Of a stretch of DNA of 64,000 nt, positions 1-13,677 are shown one piece after another. A program made the translations under genes and the position numbers. The DNA is from Onchocerca volvulus (lineage: Eukaryota > Nematoda > Chromadorea > Rhabditida > Onchocercidae): NCBI GenBank assembly GCA_000499405.2, contig HG738138.1:14633208-14697207 (forward strand), given 5' to 3'. The notes under the pieces were generated by a model. The model was not told where the DNA came from. It did no database searches and was given only the letters and a program-made list of their open reading frames with translations. Position 1 is the first letter of the stretch; every line of letters starts with the position of its first letter.

Positions 1-1682
1 ATTAATAATTTCTTTTAACTATGCGATCCGAATATTTAGCTGGTGTTGTAAAATAATTGAGTCGAATTTAATTTTCTTTCTTATTACGTGCAAAAATCAT
101 TGTTTAATTTTTTAATATTTGATAAATTCATTTTCTTATTATTCTAAACTTTTTCAAAACAGAATAATAAAAAAACCGACAAATTATAAATTATCAAAAC
201 AGAAATGAACTGTTTCACTTATCTTATCTTTCTTCTATTAATTGATTTATTCATAATCTTTTATTATGGAATTTCATTTCTTCTTATCATATTTTATCAA
301 AAAGATTTCCTATTATCAATTTTTTAATATTAATAATTGTCAATGAATGAGACATTTATTTAAAGTATTTCTTCTTTTTTGTCGTATCCACTTTATTGTT
401 AATACATTCTGTCCCATTTCCGTTTTTACAAATATGAGCATGAAAGATTAACATTTATAAGTATTCTTCAATATCCATTTTTTTTCTCCTCTTTTCTATT
501 CTTTCTTCAAAAAATATAACATACGAAAAAGACACGGGAAATAAAATAAAATTATGAAGTAGAAAAACACAAAGATGAAAAAAATGAAGAACCATATAGA
601 AATGAAGAAGTACCATATTTAGAATAAAGAAAAGTACCATGAATATAATAAAAATGACATGCATTATTTGAATAAGGATGAATCGCATTTTTAAAAAATA
701 ATAAGCGTTTCATAAAATTGCTTTGCCAAAATTCATGAAGTAAATAAAGCGGAAATTTATTTAACAAGCAGCTAAAAAACTGGACAATGCAAAAAAGAAA
801 AATCACAATATTAAAATTACAATATGTTGGAAAAGAATAAAATGTCAAAAAAAAGAGTTTTTTTTAAAATGAATGATGATTGATTGATTGATGGAGGAAA
901 AAAAAAAGTAAAAGTGAATGAGTAGAATTTCTTCTTTTCAATAAATTATCAAAAAAAAGTGGAAAAACGAAGTAAAATGTAAAAATTAGTTAAAAAGAAA
1001 TTTTTTATAGGAAAAAAGATCAACTGTAAAATTTTTTCGATGAATAATAAGAAATAAAATGAAATATATAAAATTAGCTAGAAAAAACTTTTCTTAAAAA
1101 GAAACATTTCATAGATTGTAATTTAAAAATAATATTGAAAAGTATTGAAAATTCTTAAAGTTTATTTTCTACTTTTAAAATTTGGTTTAAAAAAGTCTTG
1201 CGAAGTTTTTCGATTCATATTTTTGCTATTTTTATCCCGAAATTAGAACAACTATTGATTGATGTGAATATATGAATTCTATCGGTAACTTGTACCGAAT
1301 ATTCTTTTGATTTTTCGAGTATTGTTGAAATATTTTCGAATACCTTCCCAATAACGCAGGTTCCGGTTGCTACTCTGGGCTACTTCCGGTTTATGGTTAT
1401 TAACATATCCATTTTAAATCAGTTCAAATATTTTGATACTATCGAAGTAGATAGTCAATTCTTACAAATATATAATTATCAAATTTTAATGAAAGATGTC
1501 TAATAATTTTATAATATTTTTTCTTTTTGCATTTTAAATTCATTTAACCAAAGAGACGAAAATTTTTTACTAAAATAATTAAAGAACACTTATACTTACT
1601 ATAATTTAAATAGATGCATTTGTCAAAAATTCGACCTCGAAAATATAGCAAAATAATTCTTCTGAATTGCTTTATTATATAA

Positions 1683-1713
1683 TTTTTCAAAAAAAAAATT
1701 TTTTTTTGAAAAT
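1683..1713. repeat. A10/T9 palindrome
   Basis: TTTTTC, ten A, nine T, then GAAAA makes a near-perfect palindrome. Such A/T symmetric runs are common in this window; this is one of the cleanest. Confidence 0.7.
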
Positions 1714-3559
1714 ATAACAAATTTTTTGGTAATACAGCAAATTTAGAATTAATTATTGAATTTATATAAATTTACTCGCATTATTTATTCCTTCAATTTT
1801 TATGATTTCTAAAATTGAGCATTTTTTATTTTATTTTATAACCTTTAATTAACAAAATTTTTTGCACCGCTTTTCTTTCATTAATTTTTTCTTCCGAAAA
1901 AAAGAGAAATTCCTTCTTGAATCCTTTTAAAATTTTATTTTCAATTAAACTGTAAAATTGTTTCAAAATTAATGAATCCTTTGTTTGCTTTTCTTCCACA
2001 ATTTATAAAATAATAATGGTACTATTTTTTTGTTTTTTTTTAGACATTATTATCATAAAACTTCGGCGAATTTCGCATTAAAAATTTTTAAATTTCGAAA
2101 GAGAGAAGTTTTGCAAAAACTGAGCGAAATAAATTTTTTCTTTATCTTACTTTTTTTCCTTTTTCATCGATTTTTTTTATAAAATTTTTCGGAAATCATG
2201 AAACAGAACAATGAAAAAAGGATAAGATTGTAGTTTGTATGGGAAATTTTATTGATTAGCATTAGTGATTAAAACCTTTTTTTCGAACAATTTAGTCTTA
2301 CACATACAGTATAGTTTTGAATTAGTGAAATAAACAATAATCTAACAATGAAAAAAGTAATAAAATTTAGCTGAAAAGAGCTAATAATAATAATAGGAAT
2401 AATGTATGAATTGATAAGGAAGTGATAACAGTGGTGAATTATAGTAATACTAGCAATAATCAACTGAACAGATAGTGTAATTTTAAAATGTTAGTGAGAA
2501 TAATGAAAGAATGATATGACGACAACTGTTTTACTAATTTCGTTCAAGAAAGGAATGTTTGAAGATGTCAAAACAGGCCATTAGACTCTTCGCCCTTATT
2601 TTCAATCGCTTTTCTTCTGGCTCTTTTGTTTTTCATCATTCTGTTTATCGGAAAATTTACCTCATCTATCGTCAGATTCCTGCTTTCGCTAACGAAACTG
2701 TAAATTCTTAGCTCCAGTTTATTATAATAAACTGGAGAAGATACATAAATAATTAGAGTAATAATCACATGAGAATAGTTATGGTAATCATTATAATAGT
2801 AATAGTCAAATAGAATGATAATGATAAAAATAGTAATAATAATGATTACAAGAACTATTAATATCATGATTATAATAGCAATTATAAAGATAAAATAGTT
2901 CTAAAATCTAACAATGAAAAAAGCTTATTGCATTTGGTATGAAAAAAAAAAAGGTTTATTTCTTTGAATTTTCCAATTAACGAAATCCAGCTGCTTCCAC
3001 TAATTCGATAAAAGTCATTATTATCAACTTAAAATATCATATTCTAATAAAAATAAGAAGCATCCAAATATATATTCACCGGATGGGTTCCAATGAATTA
3101 TAGTTTTGTTAGTTTTATGTTAATTTCAAATTGATAACTGAAATGATAAGAAAAACAGAGAGATGAGTTCTTCAATTGCTTTTTGCTTGAATTAGTTTAA
3201 TCTCCAATATTTCTTATTTCAATTTTTCTTATTTACATTGCTTTAACCTTTCATAATCTTAATTTTCATAATGCTGAGTGAAATAGTTTTAAACCAATTT
3301 CATTGCTAAAAATTTTGTAAGCAAAATAATGTTTATAAAGCATAAACATAATTTTATCGTTATTTATTCTCATAAATTATTGTTTATTCATAAAAACAAG
3401 AAAAACAATGAAAAAATGATTCATAATTTAAATTAATAATCAATGACTTGCATTTATTTTTTTGGATATATGAATAATAAATATTAGTATCATAAGAAAT
3501 AATAATAATGATAATGATGTAATAATAGTATAATAACAGTAGTTTATTAATATTACAAC

Positions 3560-3605
3560 GTGAGTAATAATAATAATAGTGATAATAATAGTGATAATAA
3601 TGGTG

Positions 3606-3667
<62 letters not shown>

Positions 3668-3740
3668 TATAATTATAATTATAATTATAATTATAATTAT
3701 AATTATAATAATAAATTTAATTACAATAATAACAATACAG
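3560..3740 (+). repeat. Compound ATA and TTATAA microsatellite
   Basis: About 30 ATA-type triplets (with GATAAT interruptions at the left) run into about eight copies of TTATAA. Translations give poly-Asn on one strand and poly-Ile on the other, which is an artefact of the repeat and not a protein. Confidence 0.95.
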
Positions 3741-6700
3741 CTATAATAATAGCAACAATAAAAATATGATATACACATAATACTTTATTACTCATCTTAC
3801 TTTTATAATAATATTATGATAACAATGATATTGATAATATAAGAATGCTAACATAATGATAATGACATGAGTAATATGATAATGATAGTGATCATTTATT
3901 TGTGAAATAATGACAATGATAAAAGTAGCATAAAAAAATAATATTAATAGTATTATGGTAGTGTAGTAGTAATGATAGCAATAGTAATATAAGGTAATTC
4001 TACTACTCTCCCTAATTAGGTATGAATGACATCATCATAGCTAACAAATGAATCAAATAATAAAAATTCATAAAAAATTTCCATTATTGCTTCATTTTCT
4101 CACATTCATTTTGAAAATTGATATCATAGGATATTTGATTACAAAATCAAAAATTCGCAATAAATATGCAAATTACTTTTTCTCCTTTTTCTCTCTCTTT
4201 ACTTTGTCATACAATCGAAAATTCTTCATTCTTGTTCTTATCATTAGTGGAAAACGGAAAAAGAAAAACCAAATCGCTCAAATGATAATTTAATTTCATA
4301 ATAAAATGCTAGCTAAATTTGTAGTTTTATGTCTACAGGATAAAATTCAAAATGTGTTCTCAGGATATAGGCAATTAAAATGTTAGGAGTACAAACAAAT
4401 AATAAATTACATTGAAAGTATATTTTAATGAATTATAAACAAATTAATCAACATCATGTTAATTGTAAAATCAGTCAACTAAATAATGATTATGACAACT
4501 TAATCGTTTTTTTTCTTTCTTCCTCTGCTTACTTGCCAGTTTTCTAATCATTAAAATGATGTTTTGATTGGAAGAAATTTTGACCTTTTATCGATAAAAT
4601 TATCAATTTTTTCCTTTTTTTCTTGGAATGAAATAATTGCTATTATTTTATTCAGTAAATGATTAAAGTAGGAAAAGCAATTTTTTTTAAGAAAGATGAT
4701 ATTTCAAAAAAAATAGAGAAGAAAAATGGAATGAAAAAGGGTTGATGAAAAAAGGAAAAAAGGATGACAAAGTGTGAGACAGATGAAAAAAAAAAAAGTT
4801 ATTGTGATTATTTTCTTTTTTTTTTCGCATAGCTCAATCGAAACAAAATGAAAAAAGAAGTACGATATTGCTTACTTCCATTACAAAATTTTGCTGAAAA
4901 ATTTGAATTAGATTTCAGATATATTTTGCAAATTTTTCATTTTTCAAATGTAATTAAAGTTGAATTTTCAATCGCTAAGTATTTCATTTTTTTCATCACA
5001 TTTATAACATTTTACACTAATAATAATTCATTATTTGTTATTTGAAACGATTTTAAATACCAATAAGTCTTATTGTTTTTATAAATATTGTTACTGCTGT
5101 ATATGACAAAAATTGCTTTTGATATGCCAATTAAGATATAAATTATTATTATAGTAACAAAAATATTCATCATGATAGTAGCAAGAATATTAATAATAGC
5201 ATAGCAATACTAAATATGCAAATTGTTGATGATATTTTTGATTAATTATTAATTGAAATAATTGAAACATAAAAGTTATTTGAATAAGAACATCTATAAA
5301 AACGATTTCACTTTTATTTTCATTAAATTACCAATTCTTTAGTTTTAGAAATTTCCAAAAATTCATTTATTTAAAATATTTGAAAGTTACCAAAAAGTTG
5401 AATTTAAAAAAAAAATTTTTTTTAAAGGAAAATTTATCTTTTTCTAAAGCACTTCAAACACTCTAAAGTAAAATTAATATTGACATTAGGAAACTAACGC
5501 AAAAATTATGCAAATCTTTCCCGAAGCTAATCAAATATTTTTATTTCATTTAAATATTTGGCAATCAGTAAATAGAAAAGGGAGAGAGAGAGAGCAAGCG
5601 AAAGAGAGGAGAAGAGAAAAGGAAAAAATGAAAAGAAATTTTTTTTTGCTCATAAGAAGATAAAGTGAAAACTACTTCAAAATTCTCTTCAAAAAGTTTT
5701 TACTCAATACCTTCCAATCTTATACTACATTCCTTTTTCCTCTTTTTCTCTTATCAATTCCTTCTAGTTCTCTTTCTTTTTTCATCATTTCAACAATCTC
5801 TCTTAATGAAAGGAATAATATTTCTTTTCTTCGTCTTCTTAAAATATAAAAATTCATTTTAATAAAAAGAAAAAAAAAGCGTGATAAAGAAAGAAAAGAA
5901 AAGATTTAAAGGAAAGAAGTGAGGAATTATTTTTTCATCGTCTTTTTCCCCCTTTTTTATTATTAGTGCTCATTTACTCTATCTTTTCGATTTTTTTTAA
6001 GATTTCAATTGTGAGCACATTAAAAATACGCTATTAGATTAAGCGATGGAACAAGGAGAAAATAGTAAGTGCATCGAAGTATTTGATTTCCAATTTTGGT
6101 AGTCTTTTTGTTGAAGATTTATGGATAAGGAAGTAGTCAAAATTGATACTGCTGATGACCATTTGGCCATTATTAATCAAATGAAATTAATGGAGAAAAG
6201 CCTCGAAAGCAAATAAGCCTAGCTTTATCATCGAATATAAGATGCCCTTCTTCACATTCACAAAATTTATTTATTTTTTGTATTCCTTTTGCTTCCTTTT
6301 TTTTCTATTTGGAATTCAATGTGCAAAAATTGTCTTTGTTTTCTCTTACTTTTCGTTTTTTTTTTTTTCAACTTTTTTTTCTTTTGTTTGTTCATTTGAA
6401 GAAGGATCATGAAGAATGGGCGATGTTTTCGAAAGAGAAGAGCGATTTTGAAAGAGTTTCAAATTAACAAATATTTTCGATCAATATTATTTTCGTTTTT
6501 GGCATCTTCACTAATTTCCGGTGTTGCAAAGTCGTTTTGCTACATTAAATTTCCGCTTTTCGTCAATTTTCGTTTAAAATTGTTTTTTTATTCTCTTCGC
6601 AAAATGCTTGAAACTTTGCCAGGAAAAAAAATTTCTTTGGCTCTATTTTTAGTTTTTTTTTTATTTCCGTTGCAAAATATTTGCATTTTCTGATGTTTCA

Positions 6701-7267
6701 TCATGAATAAAATTTTTTTATATGACAAAATTTGTCATTCTCTTTATCATCCATATCACCGTTATCAAATTATTAATACAGTAATTTATATTGTAAAATG
6801 ATATTGTTTGCATCTGTATTATTTATCTTTTTCGAATTTCTTGAGAACTAAAAGAATGATTCAATTAATTTCATGAAAATTGAAAAATTGGTAAGATGAA
6901 ATATTTAAACTTTCAATTAATATTTTTCCCCAATATAACAAAACAAGAACGATTCTTCAAACATTTTCTCCATTATTACAAAAACATCACAATATAATTC
7001 TTATAATTATCTTAATAATATTTTTGTTTTTTATCATATCTTTGTTTTTTAATTTCTTATAATTATCATGATTTTAAATCAATTCCCTGAAAACTATAAT
7101 AATTATAAAAAAACGCCATTTATTTTGATTTGTTGACTAAATTTTTGCATAAAATTTCATATTATTTTGTGGAATTGATCAAAAACAAAAATATTACATA
7201 CAATCTGCATCAACTATACATCGGTTTAAAATTAATGACAAGAAAGGATTAATTAGAGAATAATTTA

Positions 7268-7480
7268 ACACTCACCGAATTCACACCCTAAATTCAACCG
7301 ATTTATAATCGAATAAACTGTCTGCAGCATAATTAAAAATGAAATGATCCGAATTATTATTACCTTAGTATTATATTTTTTGGAATTGCAAAATTGGTAA
7401 TTCAAGAAAGTGTTGAATGAATCATTCATGCAGAATTCATCAAATATTTCATTCGTTATTTAAATTCCACTAACCTCTTT
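7268..7480 (+). repeat. Dispersed repeat, copy 1 (pairs with 24060-24345)
   Basis: It shares several ordered blocks with 24060-24345, including CGATTTATAATCGAATA, ATGATCCGAA and CAGAATTCATCAAATATTTC. Both copies are in the same orientation about 16.8 kb apart. No coding capacity is seen. Confidence 0.6.
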
Positions 7481-10116
7481 TATTTTTCTTATTATATTTT
7501 CGCTTTTTTCTTTTTTGGCAGAAATTAAAAAATTTAAAATTGCCCCTCTTTGTCATTCATAATAAAAACTTTTAGTCCATTTCAAATACAACTGTTTTTT
7601 CTCGTGCTAAAATATTCCAAATTATTATATAAATATACATATATATATGCAGTTCTCAAAGCACGCAAAATTTTTTCTTAATGAAAATTTCGGAAAAAAA
7701 AGAACAGAAAGCTTTTTTGTTTTAAAATCAAAAATACCTCTTAATTTTTCAAATGTTTTTAAAAATTGGTTAGGAAAATTTATAATTCGAAAATTTTTTA
7801 AAATCGATTTGATTTGAAAATAGTTCATTTTTTAAATTTAATATGTTTTTATAATTGATTTCTAGTTCAATTCATTATTATTAATTGTTTCATTGAAAAT
7901 GACAAAATATTCCAGTAAAATTCAAATATCGAAGATTTTAAAATATCCTTGAAATTCATTAATTACTTAGTTAATAATTAACAAGTTTCAAATATTTTAT
8001 AGCACCAAAATTAGTTTTACAAAATGTCAAGAAAATTTTGTGCGAGAATTGCATGAACCATTCAGCAAAATATGTATTACTGAAAAAATCAGTCAAAATG
8101 AAATTTGTCAAAATGATGGCAACTGCAAGAAAAAATTCTGATCATCTAAAGAACTGGCACAATTTCAAAATTTTTTAAAATGGAAAATAAAACACTGGAT
8201 TTGCATGCACAGGTATAATTTTACTAAATTAGCAGGTGCAAGCATAATCCTGAACTTTCCAAATTACCATTAGTAAATTTGAAAAAAAAGTAGAATCAGA
8301 AAAGAAGTTTTTCGATAACCATTACAAGCTTTACTGTAGTTCATTAAAATCTCATCAATCTGATATTAAGTTGGCATTTTCTTCTTTTACTTCCAAATTT
8401 AATCCAAGAAAGAAAAAAAAACTTGAAGTCAGGAAATACAGAAAATTCAAAACGACAAACATAGCTTATTAAATTATTTTCATTTTATTAAAAATTTCCA
8501 ATTTAAGTTTACTTTTTTCTTTTTTATTTCCAATCGTTAATTGTTTTATAATTCCTGTTGAAGTTAATGTTGAGAAAAAAAGGACAATTTTATAAAAACA
8601 TGTTTTAAAAATTCACGTAAGATTAGTGAATTTTAGCAATTCATACTTTTAAATTCCTCTTAATCTAAAAAAAAAAAAAAAAGGATTTTCTCATTTTGAA
8701 TATTTTGTTTTTCTCTTTTTTTATTTTCTTTTATATTGAATTCAAATTTGAAAAGTAGAAAATCATAGTTAGATATTCTAGACAGAAAATTTTTATAAAG
8801 CTCTGCAAATTCTACTTCAACCAAAAAATTTATTCAAAAAAAAAAAAAAAATCAAAAATGATGTGATTTGTTAAATCATTTATGCCACTTGTTTTAATTA
8901 ATTAATTATTACTGTTAATGTCTAAGAAGAAAAAACTTAATCAGTTTGATAGAATATTTGATCATTTCGATGGAACATTTCACTATTTTTTTTATTACCT
9001 AATTAACAACGATATTATTTATATGTTGCTATACTTTTCGTGGAAAATTTCTTTTTTATCATTCGGTTTTACATCTCAATTAGGATATATAATTTTATAT
9101 ACTAACAAAATCAAAAAATTGAGAAAATCTCTTTTGAATTTTTTTTTTTTTTTACAGAAAATGAATATTTTCTTTTTTGAATACATATCATATTGATACG
9201 AAAAGGATATCATTAGCATAAATTTACTCAAAAAGTGACGCTAATGATGGTATTTTAATGAGTATGTAATAAATGATGCATCATTATTTTGTCAAGAAAA
9301 CTAATATTTTTTTTTCAAATTTTCATAATTATTTTTGACTATTTATTAATCATGTTGATACAGTTTTTTCCTTTCCATTTAAACTTCAAATTTTATATTT
9401 TATACAAAATTGAAAGAAATCTGTCAATGGCATTGAATTTTTAATAAATTTAAAAAAGAAAATTTAAGAAGAAACAAAGGAGAGGATAAGAAAAATAAAT
9501 TAAAACTTTAACAACATACTAGCATGAAAATTTCATGAAATAATTCTTTCAAAATTTATTTTTTGCCTTCTTTTATACACTCAATTTGTTTGTAATTTTT
9601 TGAAAACTAATTTATAATAAAATTTGTAAATTGAAATTTACATCTGCAAAAATTAGAATTTTTTTTTAACTGCGTGCATTGAAATAATCAATTTTATAAT
9701 TATTATTTTTTTTTTTTTTCATAGACAAAAGAAAAAAATTGATTCGAATATCAGAAGTTAAAATGATGTTATAAATGCTGCACAATTAATCGTTTTCAAT
9801 TTCAATACAGCAATAAAAATTCTAAAAGTAATTTATGACATTCATGAAATTCCGGAAAAGCACGAATAAGGACATTCATTTTAAAATATTGCAATTTTTT
9901 TGGGCTGCAAACAAAATTCCTGGATTGTGATGACGAGATTTTAGCGATAATCTTATCCTGTTTCCTATCAATGAAGTTTTCTTTGGAAGAAAAAATTTAT
10001 TTCCTCATTGATTATAATTTAATGCTTTGAAATTTTGATTTTGAAACTGACAAAAACTTTTCATTTTCAAAAACAATTATTTTTTTACTATGTTTGCAAC
10101 AATTTCTTTTTTTTTT

Positions 10117-10134
10117 GGGGGGGGGGGGGGGGGG
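10117..10134 (+). repeat. Poly(G)18 tract next to poly(T)
   Basis: Eighteen consecutive G directly follow a run of T, and a further GGAAGGAGGGGG comes after. In a genome this AT-rich such a tract stands out. It can form a G-quadruplex. In C. elegans, tracts of this size depend on the DOG-1/FANCJ helicase for stability. Confidence 0.97.
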
Positions 10135-10214
10135 AAGGAGGGGGAATTGAAAAATGGCTTATTGAATTTAAGTAATGTTTTTGAAAGGGACATAAATTAC
10201 TAAGAAAACTGAAA

Positions 10215-10540
10215 AATGACGACAGAAGGATAATATCAAAATATGCCGAATACCGGAAGAGTAATGCTCTAACAAGGAAAGTTGGAAAAATAATACCAGA
10301 ATACAAACGAATAAAAATGTTTCATACCGAAATATCAAAATACGAAAAATTAAAGAAGTGGTACTGAAATACGAAGTATTGGAAGAACAATATCAAAATA
10401 TAGAATACTAGACGAGTAATATTAGAAACAATGTTAGAAAAAGGTAATGAGAAGAGTAATACCGGATTGGAAAATCAGCCGAGACGGAATACTGAAAGCA
10501 TAGTACAGGAATATCAGAAGTAATACAAAAATGTTACCTA
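10215..10540 (+). repeat. Degenerate short tandem repeat (GAAGAGTAATACCGGAATAC-like)
   Basis: Variants of GAAGAGTAAT, AATACCGG, AATATCAAAATA and AATACGAAGTA recur about every 20 to 45 bases. The copies are too diverged to give a clean period by eye. It reads as a decayed minisatellite. Confidence 0.45.
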
Positions 10541-10984
10541 ATAATATCAATTTAGATTTTATACTTTGATCATGCAAAATATAAACGATAGGTGGTAATA
10601 GATTAGTTATTTAAACAATAATTCAAACATTAATAAAATTTGAATTTATGAGTTGAGATTTTTTTACAAAGGATTTGCTAGAACAAATTTAATATTTCAA
10701 AGAAATAGGTATATATAACTATTGTGAGTAGGAATTACATCCTTAAATTATTTTAAAAATTTGTAAGTTACCAAACTTTCATTTCATATCATTTTATGAC
10801 GTTTAAATAACTATCGAACAACCAGCATATGCGAATAAATATGAAAAATGGATTACAGCTTAAAAGCATTAAGTGGAACATAAGCTAATTGTTAATTAAT
10901 TTATTTAAAATTAGTAATACCCATTGACGGTCAACTGAGCGCAACTTTTTTCATCTAATTATCGTATTTAAATTGTATCATCTT

Positions 10985-11265
10985 ATAAATATTTGTGTCA
11001 TTTTATCTTATCCTATCATTTTCTTCCCTTTTTCCGCTTTTCTTTCCCTCCTTCCGGAAGATATATCATACATTAAATGAATGAGTAGAGACACAGATCG
11101 AAATGAAGAAATTAAATAAATTGATTCAGGTTCTGCAAATATTCATGTCATTTTATCCTATCCTATCATTTCCTTTCCTTTTTCAGTTTTTCCTTGCTCC
11201 CTTCCGGAAAATACATCATTATTAAATGAATGAGCCGAAGGATAGCTCGAAATGAAGAAATCAGA
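10985..11265 (+). repeat. Diverged tandem duplication, about 150-bp period
   Basis: Copy 1 (10985-11115) and copy 2 (11135-11265) share AAATATT, GTCATTTTATC, TATCCTATCATTT, CTTCCGGAA, ATTAAATGAATGAG and CGAAATGAAGAAAT in order and at constant offset. It is a direct head-to-tail duplication without coding capacity. Confidence 0.85.
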
Positions 11266-13390
11266 TGGACGACATTTTCAGGCCTATAGTCGGTAAAGAG
11301 GGAAAATAATTAATCAAATATGCTAATAAGCATCATTCCCAAAAGGATTATTATATTGCCACTTGTAATATCACTTGATTTTTCAACTCTGTTCGACTCA
11401 TTTGATAAATTTTGCATAAATACTGCTAAATTTCAATATAACCGCTATAATAAAAAATTCACCGAAAGTTAAATTCTGTGTAATGCGATTAATAATTCTA
11501 AATTTGTTTAAATCGAAAAATTTCCATGTATTTTTTCCAATTAATAAAATATGGAAATTTTCTTTTTGAAACGAAGGATTTTTTCTTTTTTTAAATTATT
11601 TTCCAATTTCTTCACGGTTTAATTTTGAAGGCAAGATGCAGCGAAAAGTGAGTAAGAAGAACTAGGATTCAAAATTCAATGATATTTATAGTTTAAAAAC
11701 AAAAAATTAGTGGATTTTAGAAGAAATGAAAATAATTTTAAATATTTTCAATAAGAATTAAAATAATTTAAATTGCTTCAGTTACTGAACAGTGTACAAA
11801 TTTCTTCTTTGATTTAGTATAAAAAAGATGAAAAGATATATATTATGAAAAGGAAAATATGCTGCAACACTTGAGACTTCGAAATTTCATAATGCGACAT
11901 TACAATTGCATTTGCTGCATTTATATCACAATTGCAAATGATCTATGTCACAATGACAAATATATTTTGCACGTCCATATTGTACCAAAAATAGAAAAAA
12001 AAGGAAGAAAAAGAAAGGATTATTAAGAGCTAAATTCAGCGAGGATGTCATCAATGCTTACATTGTAATGAGATGGTTTGGAAAGAAAAAGGAGGGGACG
12101 GGAATATCTTGTTTCATTACTTTATGTTCCAATTACATGTTCACATACTACAAATCAAGAATTCAATTTTCATTTATTTTTAGCAAAATTCTTTGCTATG
12201 AAAATCTTCTTTATGTTTCTTACAGGAAATCTGAAGTAAGGATCTGAACAGTAGTAAAAAAAATTCATTGAAATTTATGAAAGTTTAACATGTGCAACTT
12301 TTAGTATAAAAATTAAAAATTTTTAAATAGAGAATGCAAAGTTGTGAAAATTTCAACTTCACATAAACATATAATCCGAAATTCACAATTTAAAAGGAGC
12401 ATAAAATATCAGGAAGAAGTATTATTATCTTGAAAATGCAAAATAAATTTTGTCTATTTTCAACAAAAATAAAAAAATTGTCAAAATAAATAATCAGATA
12501 ATGATATCAGAACCGAATCGTTGAGATTTGAAGCATGTACATACTAAGCTTTTGTAAATTAGTTGAGGCTCATTTGAGGCATAAATTTTCAGCAATATGG
12601 CAAAACTCGCAACTTTCAGAAATAATTATTAATTTTCTGATGACAGTTGAAGGTAAAAAGGCTACAGGCGAAATTTACACATCTAATTCATCAGGATGAT
12701 CACCTATGGATGCATTGAGTTAATAATAACTTTCAATTCTAACCATCTAATTTTCCTCAAAACTGACAACTGATTCTTAGTCTGTTTATGGTCAGACTTA
12801 AATTAGATATCCTGATAAATAAATATTTCTCGCTTTTTTTTTTATTTTGCAATTCCGCAACTTATAAATTCTGTCCAAAATTAGCTATTATTCAGCAAAA
12901 TTTTAACGAATTGTCAGTGAGAAATTCAAAAAACGATTTAGTACTTGGAATGCCGGAAGGGATAGATTTGAAAACTTCCAAAACCAATCGTGGGAAATAT
13001 TTGCCTTCATTTTATTGCAAAATGAATAAATGAATTACTTGCTTGAAAAAATTTTTAAAAAAAACAATATTAATATTTTAAATTCCACCAATTTAATAAT
13101 AAATTACTTTTAATTTGAAACTCCAATTTAGTTTCAGCCAAAATTAATGGTTAATTATTATCTAGTAACGTTTAATTGTTTAATGACATCATTTACTTAT
13201 TAATCGACCATCATGTTCCACCGGAAATTAAGTCTTTTATGCTGAAAATTCTTGCTGAAATAAAATTTTAATTTGAGCAATGAAAAATAAAGCGGAACTT
13301 TTCAAATTTTTTAAAAAATATCCCGGTGAATCAAAATTTCAAAAATATCATTTATATTTACTCTGATAATTGTAATCATAACATAAATGG

Positions 13391-13424
13391 TTTGTTATAT
13401 ATATAAATAAATATATATAACAAA
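13391..13424. repeat. Perfect 14-bp hairpin in an AT palindrome cluster
   Basis: TTTGTTATATATAT (13391-13404) and ATATATATAACAAA (13411-13424) pair perfectly around AAATAA. Confidence 0.85.
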
Positions 13425-13588
13425 TACATAATCAGTATATATGTATAATTAGTATATATAGAAATATATAAATAGTGGAATTATTTATATTACAACTGAT
13501 AAGTATATCCTTATATGTTCACATATAATGAAATATATGTTAAGTTTTAGAAATGATAAATTAATGTGTAATCATGCAGTTTCTTAAC

Positions 13589-13677
13589 TTTACATTGATT
13601 TATTATGAATAACTCAATATGTGCTAATAAATTAATAAATAATGTTAAACTTATATTTAGCAATAAATCAATGTAAA
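13589..13677. repeat. Perfect 16-bp inverted repeat with 57-base spacer
   Basis: TTTACATTGATTTATT (13589-13604) is the exact reverse complement of AATAAATCAATGTAAA (13662-13677). The sequence is mixed enough that chance is less likely than for the pure AT palindromes. It may be the ends of a very small foldback element. Confidence 0.75.

Larger units (their letters stand above)
1..10080. other. Gene-free AT-rich region with simple repeats
   Basis: I see no exon chain on either strand. The open frames here are short, Phe/Leu/Ile/Lys/Asn-rich translations of low-complexity DNA without matching splice partners. The contents worth naming are an A10/T9 palindrome at 1683-1713, the trinucleotide and hexanucleotide array at 3560-3740, and the dispersed repeat at 7268-7480. 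Around 1350-1400 there is a small less AT-rich patch (GGTTCCGGTTGC...TTCCGG) of unknown meaning. Confidence 0.55.

Noticed and set aside
3440..3778. Open frames giving poly-Ile or poly-Asn proteins
   Set aside because: They are direct translations of the ATA/TTATAA microsatellite and read on both strands; no gene structure supports them.
12788..13033. 81-codon plus-strand frame
   Set aside because: Mixed composition but no partner exon, no domain, and ordinary AT-rich flanks; not enough to call.
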